From assembly GCF_030388245.1 (NCBI RefSeq), contig NZ_CP098360.1:1-64000 (forward strand): a DNA stretch of 64,000 nt, in the 5' to 3' direction. This document shows, piece after piece, positions 53,768-62,342 of the stretch. Position 1 is the first letter of the stretch. Every line of letters starts with the position of its first letter. Below the pieces are notes generated by a model. It was not told where the DNA came from, ran no database searches, and saw only the letters and a program-made list of their open reading frames with translations. Both the position numbers and the translations under genes were made by a program. Source of the DNA: Paracoccus sp. TOH (GTDB taxonomy: Bacteria > Pseudomonadota > Alphaproteobacteria > Rhodobacterales > Rhodobacteraceae).

Positions 53768-56700
53768 TCCGCTGCCTCCACTTTTTGGGTTGCGGCCCCG
53801 ATTTCCAGGGGTTGGTCGAGCCAGTCGACCTGATCGAGTTTGCGGACGATGACGAATTCGTCCCGGTTGGCGCCCACGGTGCCGTAATAGTTGAAGCCGT
53901 AGGCCAGCTGCGCATAGCCGCCGATCATATGGGTCGGCTTCGGCACGATGCGGGTGACCGAGTTGTGGATGCCGCCGCGCTTGCCGGTGACTTTCGAGCC
54001 GGGCGTGTTCACGATCTTTTCCTGGGCGTGATACATGAACATGCTGCCTTCCTTGATGCGCTGGCTGACCACCGCGCGGGCGCTGATGGCGCCGTTGGAG
54101 TTGAAGACCTCGACCCAGTCGTTATCGACGACACCGGCCTTGCGGGCGTCGATTTCCGAGATCCAGACCACCGGACCGCCGCGGTTCAGCGTCAGCATCA
54201 GCAGGTTGTCGGTATAGGTCGAATGGATGCCCCATTTCTGGTGCGGGGTCAGGAAGTTCAGCACCACGTGCTTTTCGCTGGCGCCCAGCGATTTCGTCGC
54301 GGCATGACCCACGGTCTTCAGGTCCACCGGCGGCCGCCAGGTCACGAACCCCTCGCCAAAGGCCCGCATCCATTCGTGGTCCTGGTAAAGCTGCTGGCGG
54401 CCGGTGACGGTGCGCCACGGGATCAGCTCATGCACGTTGGTCCAGCCGGCATTGTAGCAGACCTCCTCGCTTTCGATGCCCGACCAGGTGGGCGACGAGA
54501 TGATCTTGCGCGGCTGGGCAGCGATGTCGCGGAAGCGGATCTTCTCGTCCTCCTTGACCTCGGCCAGGTGCTTGTGGTCAAGCCCGGTCGCCTTGCCCAG
54601 CGCCTCCCAGGCCTTGACGGCGACCTCGCCATTGGTTTCGGGCGCCAGCATCAGCACCACCTCGGCGGCGTCGATGGCGGTGTCGATGCGGGCCATGCCC
54701 TGGGTCGGTCCCTCCTCGGTGACGGTGCCGTTCAGCGCCTTCAGATGATGCACCTCGGTCGTGGTGTCCCAGGCGATGCCCTTGCCGCCATTGCCGACCT
54801 TTTCCATCAGCGGCCCAAGCGCGGTGAAGCGCTTGTAAAGGTTCGGGTAATCGCGCGTCACCTCGATATAGGCCGGCGCGGTCTTGCCGGGGATCAGGTC
54901 GCATTGGCCCTGTTTCCAGTCCGCGACCAACGGCTGCATGATCTCGCCGGCGCTGTCGTGCTGCAGCGGCAGCTGCACCACGTCGGTCTCGACCCCCAGC
55001 ACCTCGGGGGCGATGTCCGAGAATTTCCGGGCGATGGACTTGAAGATCTCCCAATCCGATTTCGACTCGTAAGCCGGGTCGACCGCCGCCTGCAGCGGGT
55101 GGATGAACGGATGCATGTCCGAGGTGTTCATGTCGTCCTTTTCGTACCAGCTGGCGGTCGGCAGGACGATGTCGGCATAGACGGCGGTGGTCGACATGCG
55201 GAAGTCGATGGTGACCAGCAGGTCCAGCTTGCCCTCGGGCGCCTGGTCGTGCCAGCGCGCCTCGACCGGCTTGACCCCGCCTTCCTCGCCCAGATCCTTG
55301 CCCTGCACGCCGTGATCGGTGCCGAGCAGATGCTTGAGGAAATATTCATGCCCCTTGCCCGAGGAACCCAGCAGGTTCGAGCGCCAGACATAAAGGTTGC
55401 GCGGCCAGTTCTCCGGCGCGTCCGGATCCTCGCAGGACATTTCCAGCCGGCCGGATTTCAGTCCGCGCGCGACGTAGTCCTTGACCTCGACGCCCTCGGC
55501 CCGGGCGGCCCGGCCGACATCCAGCGGGTTCTGGCGCAGCTGCGGCGCCGAAGGCAGCCAGCCCATGCGCTCGGCCCGGATGTTGTAGTCGATCAGGCTG
55601 AGCCGGTCCCAGTCGCCCTTGGGGGCGGTCGGCGACAGCAGCTCGCGTGCCGTCACCGTCTCGTAGCGCCACTGGTCGGTATGGGCATAAAAGGCGCTGG
55701 TCGAGTTCATGTGCCGCGGCGGGCGCGCCCAGTCCAGCGCAAAGGCCAGCGCCGTCCAGCCGGTCTGCGGGCGCAGCTTCTCCTGGCCGACGTAATGCGC
55801 CCAGCCGCCGCCGGACTGGCCGACGCAGCCGCACATCACCAGCATGTTGATGACGGCGCGATAGTTCATGTCCATGTGGAACCAATGGTTCATCGCCGCG
55901 CCGATGATGACCATGGACTTGCCATTGGTCTTTTCGGCATTGCTGGCGAATTCCCGCGCCACCTGAACGATCTTGTCGCGGCGCACGCCGGTGATCCGCT
56001 CGGCCCAGGCCGGGGTGAAGGGCACGTCGGCGTCATAGCTCTTGGCGACGTTCTCGCCGCCCAGGCCCCGGTCGAGGCTGTAATTGGCGCAGAGCAGGTC
56101 GAAGACCGTGGCGACCAGCGCCTGCTCGCCATTGGCCAGGGTCAGGCGCTTGACCGGCACATTGCGGGTCAGCACCTCGCCGCGATCGTCCACCGCGAAG
56201 CCGTTGGTCGCGGCACCGCCGAAATAGGGGAAGTCCACCGCCACCACGTCGTCGCGATCCTGGTCGAGGATCAGACTCATGCGCAGGCGGACCTCGTCCT
56301 CGCCGGCTTTCTGTTCCAGGTTCCAGCGCCCCTGCTCACCCCAGCGGAAGCCGATCGAACCGTTGGGGACCACGATGCGGCCGCTGGTCTCGTCGATGGC
56401 GACGGTCTTCCATTCGGGGTTGTTCGCCTGGTCCAGCGCGCCGTCGAAATCGCTGGCGCGCAGCTGGCGGCCGGGGACCAGCCGGCCGTCCTGATCGTCC
56501 AGCCGCACCAGCATCGGCATGTCGGAATAGCGGCGGCAGTAATCCTCGAAATATTCGGCCTGCCGGTCCAGGTGGAATTCGCGCAGGATGACATGGCCGA
56601 AGGCCATGCCCAGCGCCGCGTCGGTGCCCTGCTTGACGTTCAGCCAGATGTCGCCGAACTTCGCCGCTTCCGAATAGTCCGGGCAGATCACCGCCGACTT

Positions 56701-57528
56701 GGTGCCGCGATAGCGCGCCTCGGTATAGAAATGCGCGTCGGGCGTGCGGGTCTGCGGCACGTTCGAGCCCCAGAGCAGCAGATAGCCCGCATTGTACCAG
56801 TCGGCGCTTTCGGGAACGTCGGTCTGCTCGCCCCAGGTCTGGGGCGAGGCCGGCGGCAGGTCGCAATACCAGTCATAAAAGGACATGCAGGTGCCGCCCA
56901 GAAGCGACAGGTAGCGCGTCCCCGCCGCATAGGAGATCATCGACATGGCCGGGATGGGCGAGAAGCCGAAGACCCGGTCGGGACCGTATTTCCGGGCGGT
57001 ATAGGCGTTGGCGGCGGCGGTGATCTCGGTCGCCTCGTCCCAGGTGGCGCGCACGAAGCCGCCCTTGCCGCGGATGCGGGTATAGCTTTCGCGCGCCTGC
57101 GGGTCGTTCTGGATCGAGGCCCAGGCCTCGACCGGCGCCATGGTCTTGCGCCGCTCGCGCCAGAGCCGCATCAGTTTGCCGCGGATCAGCGGCGTCTTCA
57201 CCCGGTTGGCGCTGTAGAGATACCAGCTGTAGGAGGCGCCGCGCGCGCAGCCGCGCGGCTCGTGGTTGGGCAGGTCCGGCCGGGTGCGCGGATAATCGGT
57301 TTGCTGGGTTTCCCAGGTGACGATCCCGGACTTGACGTAGATCTTCCACGAACACGAGCCCGTGCAGTTCACCCCGTGGGTCGAGCGGACGATCTTGTCG
57401 TGCCGCCAGCGGGCGCGATAGGTGTCCTCCCAGTCGCGGCTTTCGATGGTGGTCTGGCCGTGGCCTTCCGCGAAGCGGTCCTTGCGCAGGCTGGTCAGGA
57501 AGTTCAAGCGATCCAGAAGATGGCTCAT
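53764..57528 (-). CDS. narG: Respiratory nitrate reductase alpha subunit NarG
   Basis: NarG reduces nitrate to nitrite at a Mo-bisMGD centre. The 1254-residue product starts MSHLLDRLNFLTSLRKDRF. The FS0 ligands His51, Cys55, Cys59 and Cys94 (HGVNCTGSC; RGCARGA) are present, as are WGSNVPQTRTPDAHF and DLPPASPQTWGEQTDVPES. The end carries GGYAQLAYGFNYYG. There is no Tat leader, so the active site faces the cytoplasm and NarK must bring nitrate in. The reading from 57585 extends into the gap after narK and is not used. Confidence 0.98.
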   Translation of the reverse strand: MSHLLDRLNFLTSLRKDRFAEGHGQTTIESRDWEDTYRARWRHDKIVRSTHGVNCTGSCSWKIYVKSGIVTWETQQTDYPRTRPDLPNHEPRGCARGASYSWYLYSANRVKTPLIRGKLMRLWRERRKTMAPVEAWASIQNDPQARESYTRIRGKGGFVRATWDEATEITAAANAYTARKYGPDRVFGFSPIPAMSMISYAAGTRYLSLLGGTCMSFYDWYCDLPPASPQTWGEQTDVPESADWYNAGYLLLWGSNVPQTRTPDAHFYTEARYRGTKSAVICPDYSEAAKFGDIWLNVKQGTDAALGMAFGHVILREFHLDRQAEYFEDYCRRYSDMPMLVRLDDQDGRLVPGRQLRASDFDGALDQANNPEWKTVAIDETSGRIVVPNGSIGFRWGEQGRWNLEQKAGEDEVRLRMSLILDQDRDDVVAVDFPYFGGAATNGFAVDDRGEVLTRNVPVKRLTLANGEQALVATVFDLLCANYSLDRGLGGENVAKSYDADVPFTPAWAERITGVRRDKIVQVAREFASNAEKTNGKSMVIIGAAMNHWFHMDMNYRAVINMLVMCGCVGQSGGGWAHYVGQEKLRPQTGWTALAFALDWARPPRHMNSTSAFYAHTDQWRYETVTARELLSPTAPKGDWDRLSLIDYNIRAERMGWLPSAPQLRQNPLDVGRAARAEGVEVKDYVARGLKSGRLEMSCEDPDAPENWPRNLYVWRSNLLGSSGKGHEYFLKHLLGTDHGVQGKDLGEEGGVKPVEARWHDQAPEGKLDLLVTIDFRMSTTAVYADIVLPTASWYEKDDMNTSDMHPFIHPLQAAVDPAYESKSDWEIFKSIARKFSDIAPEVLGVETDVVQLPLQHDSAGEIMQPLVADWKQGQCDLIPGKTAPAYIEVTRDYPNLYKRFTALGPLMEKVGNGGKGIAWDTTTEVHHLKALNGTVTEEGPTQGMARIDTAIDAAEVVLMLAPETNGEVAVKAWEALGKATGLDHKHLAEVKEDEKIRFRDIAAQPRKIISSPTWSGIESEEVCYNAGWTNVHELIPWRTVTGRQQLYQDHEWMRAFGEGFVTWRPPVDLKTVGHAATKSLGASEKHVVLNFLTPHQKWGIHSTYTDNLLMLTLNRGGPVVWISEIDARKAGVVDNDWVEVFNSNGAISARAVVSQRIKEGSMFMYHAQEKIVNTPGSKVTGKRGGIHNSVTRIVPKPTHMIGGYAQLAYGFNYYGTVGANRDEFVIVRKLDQVDWLDQPLEIGAATQKVEAAE

Positions 57529-57550
57529 GGCTCTCTCCGTTATTTCCAGG

Positions 57551-60265
57551 CTATTCGGCGGGGGCGGCGACGGCCGCCCGCCCATGTTCGATGTCGTGCA
57601 GCAACCCGCCGCGGCGCGTGTAGACGCCCCAGGTGACGGCGATGCAGATGAGGTAGAAGATCAGGAAGCCCCAAAGCGCCGGACCGGCCCCGCCCGTAAG
57701 CTGGATCGAGCTGCCGAAGGCCTTGGGAATGAAGAACCCGCCATAGCCGCCGATGGCCGCGGTGAAGGCGATGATCGCGGCCGATTCCCGCTCGGACCGC
57801 CGGCGGCGCTCCTCGGCATCGGCTTGCGGGCAAAGCCGGGCGATCTCCTTGCGCATGATTACCGGGATCATCTGGAAGGTCGAGGCATTGCCGACCCCGC
57901 TGAAGAAGAACAGCGCCATGAAGCCCAGGAAGAACAGCATGAAGGAGGTGCTGCCCAGCCCCTGGATGATGACCAGGACCGAGGCGATCATGCCGGCGAA
58001 GACCCAGAAGGTGACGCGCGCGCCGCCCATCCGGTCGGCCAGCCAGCCGCTGCCCGCGCGGCTAAGCGCGCCGATCAGCGGCCCGAGGAAGGCGTATTGC
58101 AGCGCGTTCACCCCCGGGAAGGCCAGTTTCGTCAGCATCGGGAAGGCGGCGGAATAGCCGATGAAGCTGCCGAAGGTTCCGACATAAAGCAGGCACATGA
58201 TCCAGTTGTGCCGGCGCGAGAAGATCACCGCCTGCTCGCGGAAGCTGGATTTCGCATCCGCCAGGTCGTTCATGCCCAACCAGGCGGCGGCAGTCGCCAT
58301 CAGGATGAAGGGCACCCAGATGAACCCGGCGTTCTGCATCCAGACCTGGCCGCCGTCCGAGAGTTGCTGCGGCTGGCCGCCGAGCGCGCCGAACACGCCG
58401 GCGGTGATGATCACCGGCACCAGGAACTGCATCAGCGACACGCCGAGATTGCCCAGGCCCGCGTTCAGCGCCATGGCGTTGCCCTTTTCGGCGCGCGGGA
58501 AGAAGAAGCTGATATTCGCCATGGACGAGGCGAAGTTGCCGCCGCCCAGCCCGCAGAGCAGCGCCAGCACCACGAAGATCAGATAGGGCGTCTGCGGGTT
58601 CTGCACCGCATAGCCGATGCCCATGGCCGGGACCAGCAGCGAGGCGGTGGACAATGTCGTCCACAGCCGGCCGCCGAAGATCGGCACCATGAAGCTGTAG
58701 AAGATGCGCAGCGTCGCCCCCGACAGCGCCGGCAGCGCCGCCAGCCAGAACAACTGGTCCTGGGTGAACTGGAAGCCGATCGCCGGCAACCGGGCGATCA
58801 CCACCGACCACACCATCCAGACCGCGAAGGCCAGGGTCAGCGCCGGGATCGAGATCCACAGGTTGCGCCGCGCGATGCGCTTGCCCTTGCCTTCCCAGAA
58901 GGCCGGATCCTCGGGGCGCCAGTCCTCGATCACCCGCGGCATCTCGGTCTTGCCGGGGGTATGGATCTCCTTCAGCTCAGGGAAGGCGGGCAACTGGTCC
59001 AGCGCCTTGCCCTGCGCCTGGCGTTCCATGGCGCGGACCGACATGTGCATCCAGGCCAGCGACACCATGACCACCAGCAGCAGCAGCACGAAACACGAGG
59101 TATAGACGCCGGTCAGGTCCAGCAGCGCGCCGAAGACGATGGGCAGGACGAACCCGCCCAGGCCGCCGATCATGCCGACCAGGCCGCCCACGGCCCCGAC
59201 ATGGTTCGGGTAATAGACCGGGATGTGCTTGAACACCGCCGCCTTGCCCAGGCTCATGAAGAAGCCCAGCGCGAAGATCGTCGCCACGAAGGGCCACAGG
59301 TCCATGCGGGTCGAGAAGGCGATGGCGCCGTCCTTGCCGTGGATGACGTAATCCGTCGGCGGATAGGACAGCATGAACAGGAACACGATCGAGAAGCCGA
59401 AGGTCCAGTACATCACCGTCCGCGCCCCGAAGCGGTCCGACAGCGCGCCGCCATAGGCACGGAACACGCTGGCCGCCAAGCTGAACGAGGCCGCGGCCAT
59501 GCCGGCGGTGCGCACGTCGACGTCATAGACGGCGACCAGGTAATGCGGCAGCCACAGCGCCAGCGCCACGAAGCCGCCGAAGACGAAGAAATAATACAGC
59601 GAGAAGCGCCAGACCTGCAGGTTCTTCAGCGGCGCGAACTGCTCGGCCAGCGTCGGACCCTGCACGCCGCGCGCGCGGCGCTCGGCAAAATCCGGGTCGT
59701 CCTTGGCCAGCAGATAGAAGGCCACGCCCATCAGCGCGATGGCGGTGGCCCAGATCTCGGCCACGCCCTGCCAGCCCATGGCGACCAGCACGAAGGGCGC
59801 CAGGAACTTGGTCACCGCGGCGCCGACATTGCCCATGCCGAAAGTGCCCAGCGCCAGGCCCTGCTTTTCGGCCGGGAACCATTTGGACACATAGGCCACG
59901 CCGATGATGAAGGATCCGCCCGCCAGACCGACGCCCAGCGCCGCCAGCAGGAAGGTGGCATAGCTGTCGGCCAGTGTCAGCGCATAGGTGGCAAGGCCGG
60001 TCAGGACCATCTGCGCGGCAAAGACCAGCCGGCCGCCGTAACGCTCGGTCCAGACGCCAAGGATCAGCCGCGTCAGCGAACCGGTCAGCACCGGCGTCGC
60101 GATCAGCAGACCGTATTCGAACTCGGAGAGGCCCAGCTCTGCCTTGATGGTGATCCCGATGATCGAGAAGATCGTCCAGACCGCGAAACACAGGGTAAAG
60201 GCCAATGTGCTGAGCCACAAGGCGCGTTGCTGGTCGCTGCGGGACGGAATGGGATGTTCCGACAT
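57551..60265 (-). CDS. narK: NarK1-NarK2 fused nitrate/nitrite transporter
   Basis: A 904-residue protein with two complete major-facilitator halves joined in one chain and about 24 membrane segments. The first half (LSTLAFTLCFAVWTIFSIIG) resembles NarK1, a nitrate/proton symporter. The second (WISIPALTLAFAVWMVWSVV) resembles NarK2, a nitrate/nitrite antiporter. The join is around residues 430-460. The fusion is known from Paracoccus. narG follows after 22 bases, and a perfect FNR-type box lies upstream. Confidence 0.96.
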   Translation of the reverse strand: MSEHPIPSRSDQQRALWLSTLAFTLCFAVWTIFSIIGITIKAELGLSEFEYGLLIATPVLTGSLTRLILGVWTERYGGRLVFAAQMVLTGLATYALTLADSYATFLLAALGVGLAGGSFIIGVAYVSKWFPAEKQGLALGTFGMGNVGAAVTKFLAPFVLVAMGWQGVAEIWATAIALMGVAFYLLAKDDPDFAERRARGVQGPTLAEQFAPLKNLQVWRFSLYYFFVFGGFVALALWLPHYLVAVYDVDVRTAGMAAASFSLAASVFRAYGGALSDRFGARTVMYWTFGFSIVFLFMLSYPPTDYVIHGKDGAIAFSTRMDLWPFVATIFALGFFMSLGKAAVFKHIPVYYPNHVGAVGGLVGMIGGLGGFVLPIVFGALLDLTGVYTSCFVLLLLVVMVSLAWMHMSVRAMERQAQGKALDQLPAFPELKEIHTPGKTEMPRVIEDWRPEDPAFWEGKGKRIARRNLWISIPALTLAFAVWMVWSVVIARLPAIGFQFTQDQLFWLAALPALSGATLRIFYSFMVPIFGGRLWTTLSTASLLVPAMGIGYAVQNPQTPYLIFVVLALLCGLGGGNFASSMANISFFFPRAEKGNAMALNAGLGNLGVSLMQFLVPVIITAGVFGALGGQPQQLSDGGQVWMQNAGFIWVPFILMATAAAWLGMNDLADAKSSFREQAVIFSRRHNWIMCLLYVGTFGSFIGYSAAFPMLTKLAFPGVNALQYAFLGPLIGALSRAGSGWLADRMGGARVTFWVFAGMIASVLVIIQGLGSTSFMLFFLGFMALFFFSGVGNASTFQMIPVIMRKEIARLCPQADAEERRRRSERESAAIIAFTAAIGGYGGFFIPKAFGSSIQLTGGAGPALWGFLIFYLICIAVTWGVYTRRGGLLHDIEHGRAAVAAPAE

Positions 60266-60345
60266 GACTTGCTCCTGATTCCCCGAATGCAGAGATGCCT
60301 GCGGGTTTCGGCAACAGCGGCACCATGAAAGCCCCCTCTCGAAAC

Positions 60346-60359
60346 TTGACCTGAATCAA
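60346..60359. promoter_or_regulatory. FNR-type box upstream of narK
   Basis: TTGACCTGAATCAA is a perfect TTGA-N6-TCAA match 80 bases before the narK ATG. It is the expected site for FNR/NarR control of narKGHJI. Confidence 0.85.
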
Positions 60360-60487
60360 TCCAGCGCCGGTTGCCGGGAAAATCGGACCGGAATTGCGTT
60401 ATTCTGCTGTCGCGAATAACCGATACGCCTTCATGACTTGACGTTATCCGATCCTGTTCTTGCGCCATCTGCATTTATGGCTTATCA

Positions 60488-60503
60488 AAAATCAACTGAT
60501 TTT
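60488..60503. promoter_or_regulatory. Inverted repeat just upstream of narR
   Basis: AAAATCA-AC-TGATTTT is a perfect 7-2-7 palindrome ending 17 bases before the narR GTG. Its position fits autoregulation or a NarR site, but it does not match the usual TTGA-N6-TCAA form. Confidence 0.5.
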
Positions 60504-60520
60504 GACCGGGACGACGATTC

Positions 60521-61261
60521 GTGCGCGACGAGGAAAAGCCAGCCATCCGCAATCTGCCGCTGTTCCGCTCGGTCGCGACCCCGACCTTCGAGGGGCTGAT
60601 GGCGACCACCTATTCGCAGAGCTTCCCGCCGCAGCTTGAACTGTTCCGCCAGGGCGACCACCCCGATTTCCTGCATATCCTGGTCGAGGGCGCGGTCGAG
60701 CTGCACGCCGAATGGAACGGCCGCGACGCGGTGATGGCGGTGCTGCGCCCGGTCTCCAGCTTCATCCTGGCGGCCTGCATCCGCGACATGCCCTATCTGA
60801 TGTCGGCGCGCACGCTGGAACGCTCGCGCATCCTGATGCTGCCGGCGGTCGACCTGCACGCGGCGATCCGGCGCGACCCGGAACTGGCGGCGGCGGTGAT
60901 GACCGAGCTGGCCGGCAGCTATCGCGGCATGGTGCGGCAGGCCAAGAACCTGAAGCTGCGCACCGCCCGCGAGCGGCTGGCGGCCTGGCTGCTGAACCAG
61001 TCCCAGCGCGAAGGCGACGTCCCCAGCTTCGTGCTGCCGGTGGAAAAACGCCATCTCGCCTCGTATCTGGGCATGACGCCGGAAAGCCTGTCGCGCACCC
61101 TGGCGGCGCTGAGGAACGAGGGCATCGCGCTGGACGGCCCGCGCATCATCATCGTTGACCGCGCCCTGCTGACGCGTGCGGCAGGGCTGGACCCGCTGAT
61201 CGACGATCTGGGTGCCGAGGATCCGACCGTCGAGGCGATGCTTCCGCGGCCGTCGCGATGA
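60521..61261 (+). CDS. narR: NarR, nitrate/nitrite-responsive Crp/Fnr regulator
   Basis: A 246-residue Crp/Fnr protein without the FNR cysteine cluster. It has the beta roll QGDHPDFLHILVEGAVELHA, dimer helix MTELAGSYRGMVRQAKNLKL and HTH LASYLGMTPESLSRTLAALR. In Paracoccus, NarR is needed for narK-narGHJI expression and lies divergent to them, as here. The start is GTG at 60521. Together with the box at 60346 it forms the nar control region. Confidence 0.9.
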   Translation: MRDEEKPAIRNLPLFRSVATPTFEGLMATTYSQSFPPQLELFRQGDHPDFLHILVEGAVELHAEWNGRDAVMAVLRPVSSFILAACIRDMPYLMSARTLERSRILMLPAVDLHAAIRRDPELAAAVMTELAGSYRGMVRQAKNLKLRTARERLAAWLLNQSQREGDVPSFVLPVEKRHLASYLGMTPESLSRTLAALRNEGIALDGPRIIIVDRALLTRAAGLDPLIDDLGAEDPTVEAMLPRPSR

Positions 61262-61343
61262 CGGGCCGCGCTGGACAGCGCGGCCGGCGGCAAGCTAGAC
61301 ACGGACACCAACCAGGACAATCTCGGGGCGGCGCGCGCGATCC

Positions 61344-62276
61344 ATGACCAACCAGGGCCGGAAACTGGAACAGGCGGCCAAGGCGGCGTGGCTCTCCTAT
61401 GTCGCGGGCAAGACCCAGGACGAGATCGCGGGGATCATGGGCGTCTCGCGCCAGACCGCGCAGCGCCTTGTCGCGCAGGCGATGGCCGAAGGCATCGTCA
61501 AGATCCGCATCGACCATCCTTTCGCCCAGAGCATGGACCTGGCCGCCGGGATGCGGCGGAAATGGGGGTTGGAGCTGTGCGAGATCGCGCCGGCCGACGC
61601 CCCGGAATCCGGGGTGGCGCTGATGCTGGCCGATGCGATCGAGCAATGGCTGCGTCGGCCCGAGCCGCTGACCCTGGCCATCGGCACCGGCCGCACCCTG
61701 CGCAGCGCCATCGCGCAATTGCCGCATTTCGACTGCCCGCAGCACCGCGTCGTCTCGTTGACCGGCAATATCGCCCCCGACGGCTCGACCGCCTATTACA
61801 ACGTGCTGTTCACCCTGTCCGACCTGGTGACGGCCCGCTGCTTTCCCCTGCCGCTGCCGGTCATCGCGCCCACGGTGCACGAGCGGCAGGCGGTGAACGG
61901 CCAGCCCAGCATCGAGCGGCTGATCCGCCTGTCGGCCGAGGCCAGCGTCGCCTTCGTCGGCATCGGCACGGTGAACGACCGCGCCCCGCTGATGCTGGAC
62001 GGCTTCCTGTCGCGGCCCGACCTTGACGCGCTGGTCGCCGCCGGCGCGGTGGGCGAGATCACCGGCTGGGCCTATGATGCCCATGGCCGGCTGGTCGAGG
62101 GTCTCAGCAATGACCGCGTCGCCTCGGCGCCGATCCCGCCGCGCGAGACGACGCTGGTCATCGGCGCGGCGCATGGCGCGGAAAAGATCCCGGCCATCCG
62201 CGGCGCGTTGCGGGGCGGCTTGATCAGCGGGCTGATCACCGACGCGACCACCGCGGCGGCGCTGCTGAAGGACTAA
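61344..62276 (+). CDS. SorC/DeoR-family sugar-responsive regulator
   Basis: A 310-residue regulator. The N-terminal HTH is TQDEIAGIMGVSRQTAQRLV. The C-terminal sugar-phosphate-binding domain contains LAIGTGRTLRSAIAQLPHFD, VSLTGNIAPDGSTAYYNVLF and SVAFVGIGTVNDRAPLM, typical of the SorC/SmoC group. It converges on an FGGY kinase gene and probably controls a sugar-alcohol operon continuing past the window end. The effector is unknown. Confidence 0.88.
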   Translation: MTNQGRKLEQAAKAAWLSYVAGKTQDEIAGIMGVSRQTAQRLVAQAMAEGIVKIRIDHPFAQSMDLAAGMRRKWGLELCEIAPADAPESGVALMLADAIEQWLRRPEPLTLAIGTGRTLRSAIAQLPHFDCPQHRVVSLTGNIAPDGSTAYYNVLFTLSDLVTARCFPLPLPVIAPTVHERQAVNGQPSIERLIRLSAEASVAFVGIGTVNDRAPLMLDGFLSRPDLDALVAAGAVGEITGWAYDAHGRLVEGLSNDRVASAPIPPRETTLVIGAAHGAEKIPAIRGALRGGLISGLITDATTAAALLKD

Positions 62277-62342
62277 GGCATATCCAGCAAAAGCGGATCC
62301 CGGCCTTGCGCCCGGCAAGGCGTATAAGCAAAAGCCAGAAGC

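Noticed and set aside
53785..57636. 1283-codon open frame antisense to narG
   Set aside because: It mirrors narG codon structure in very GC-rich DNA and has no family resemblance or ribosome site.
57422..60328. 968-codon frame antisense to narK
   Set aside because: A shadow of the intact narK gene.
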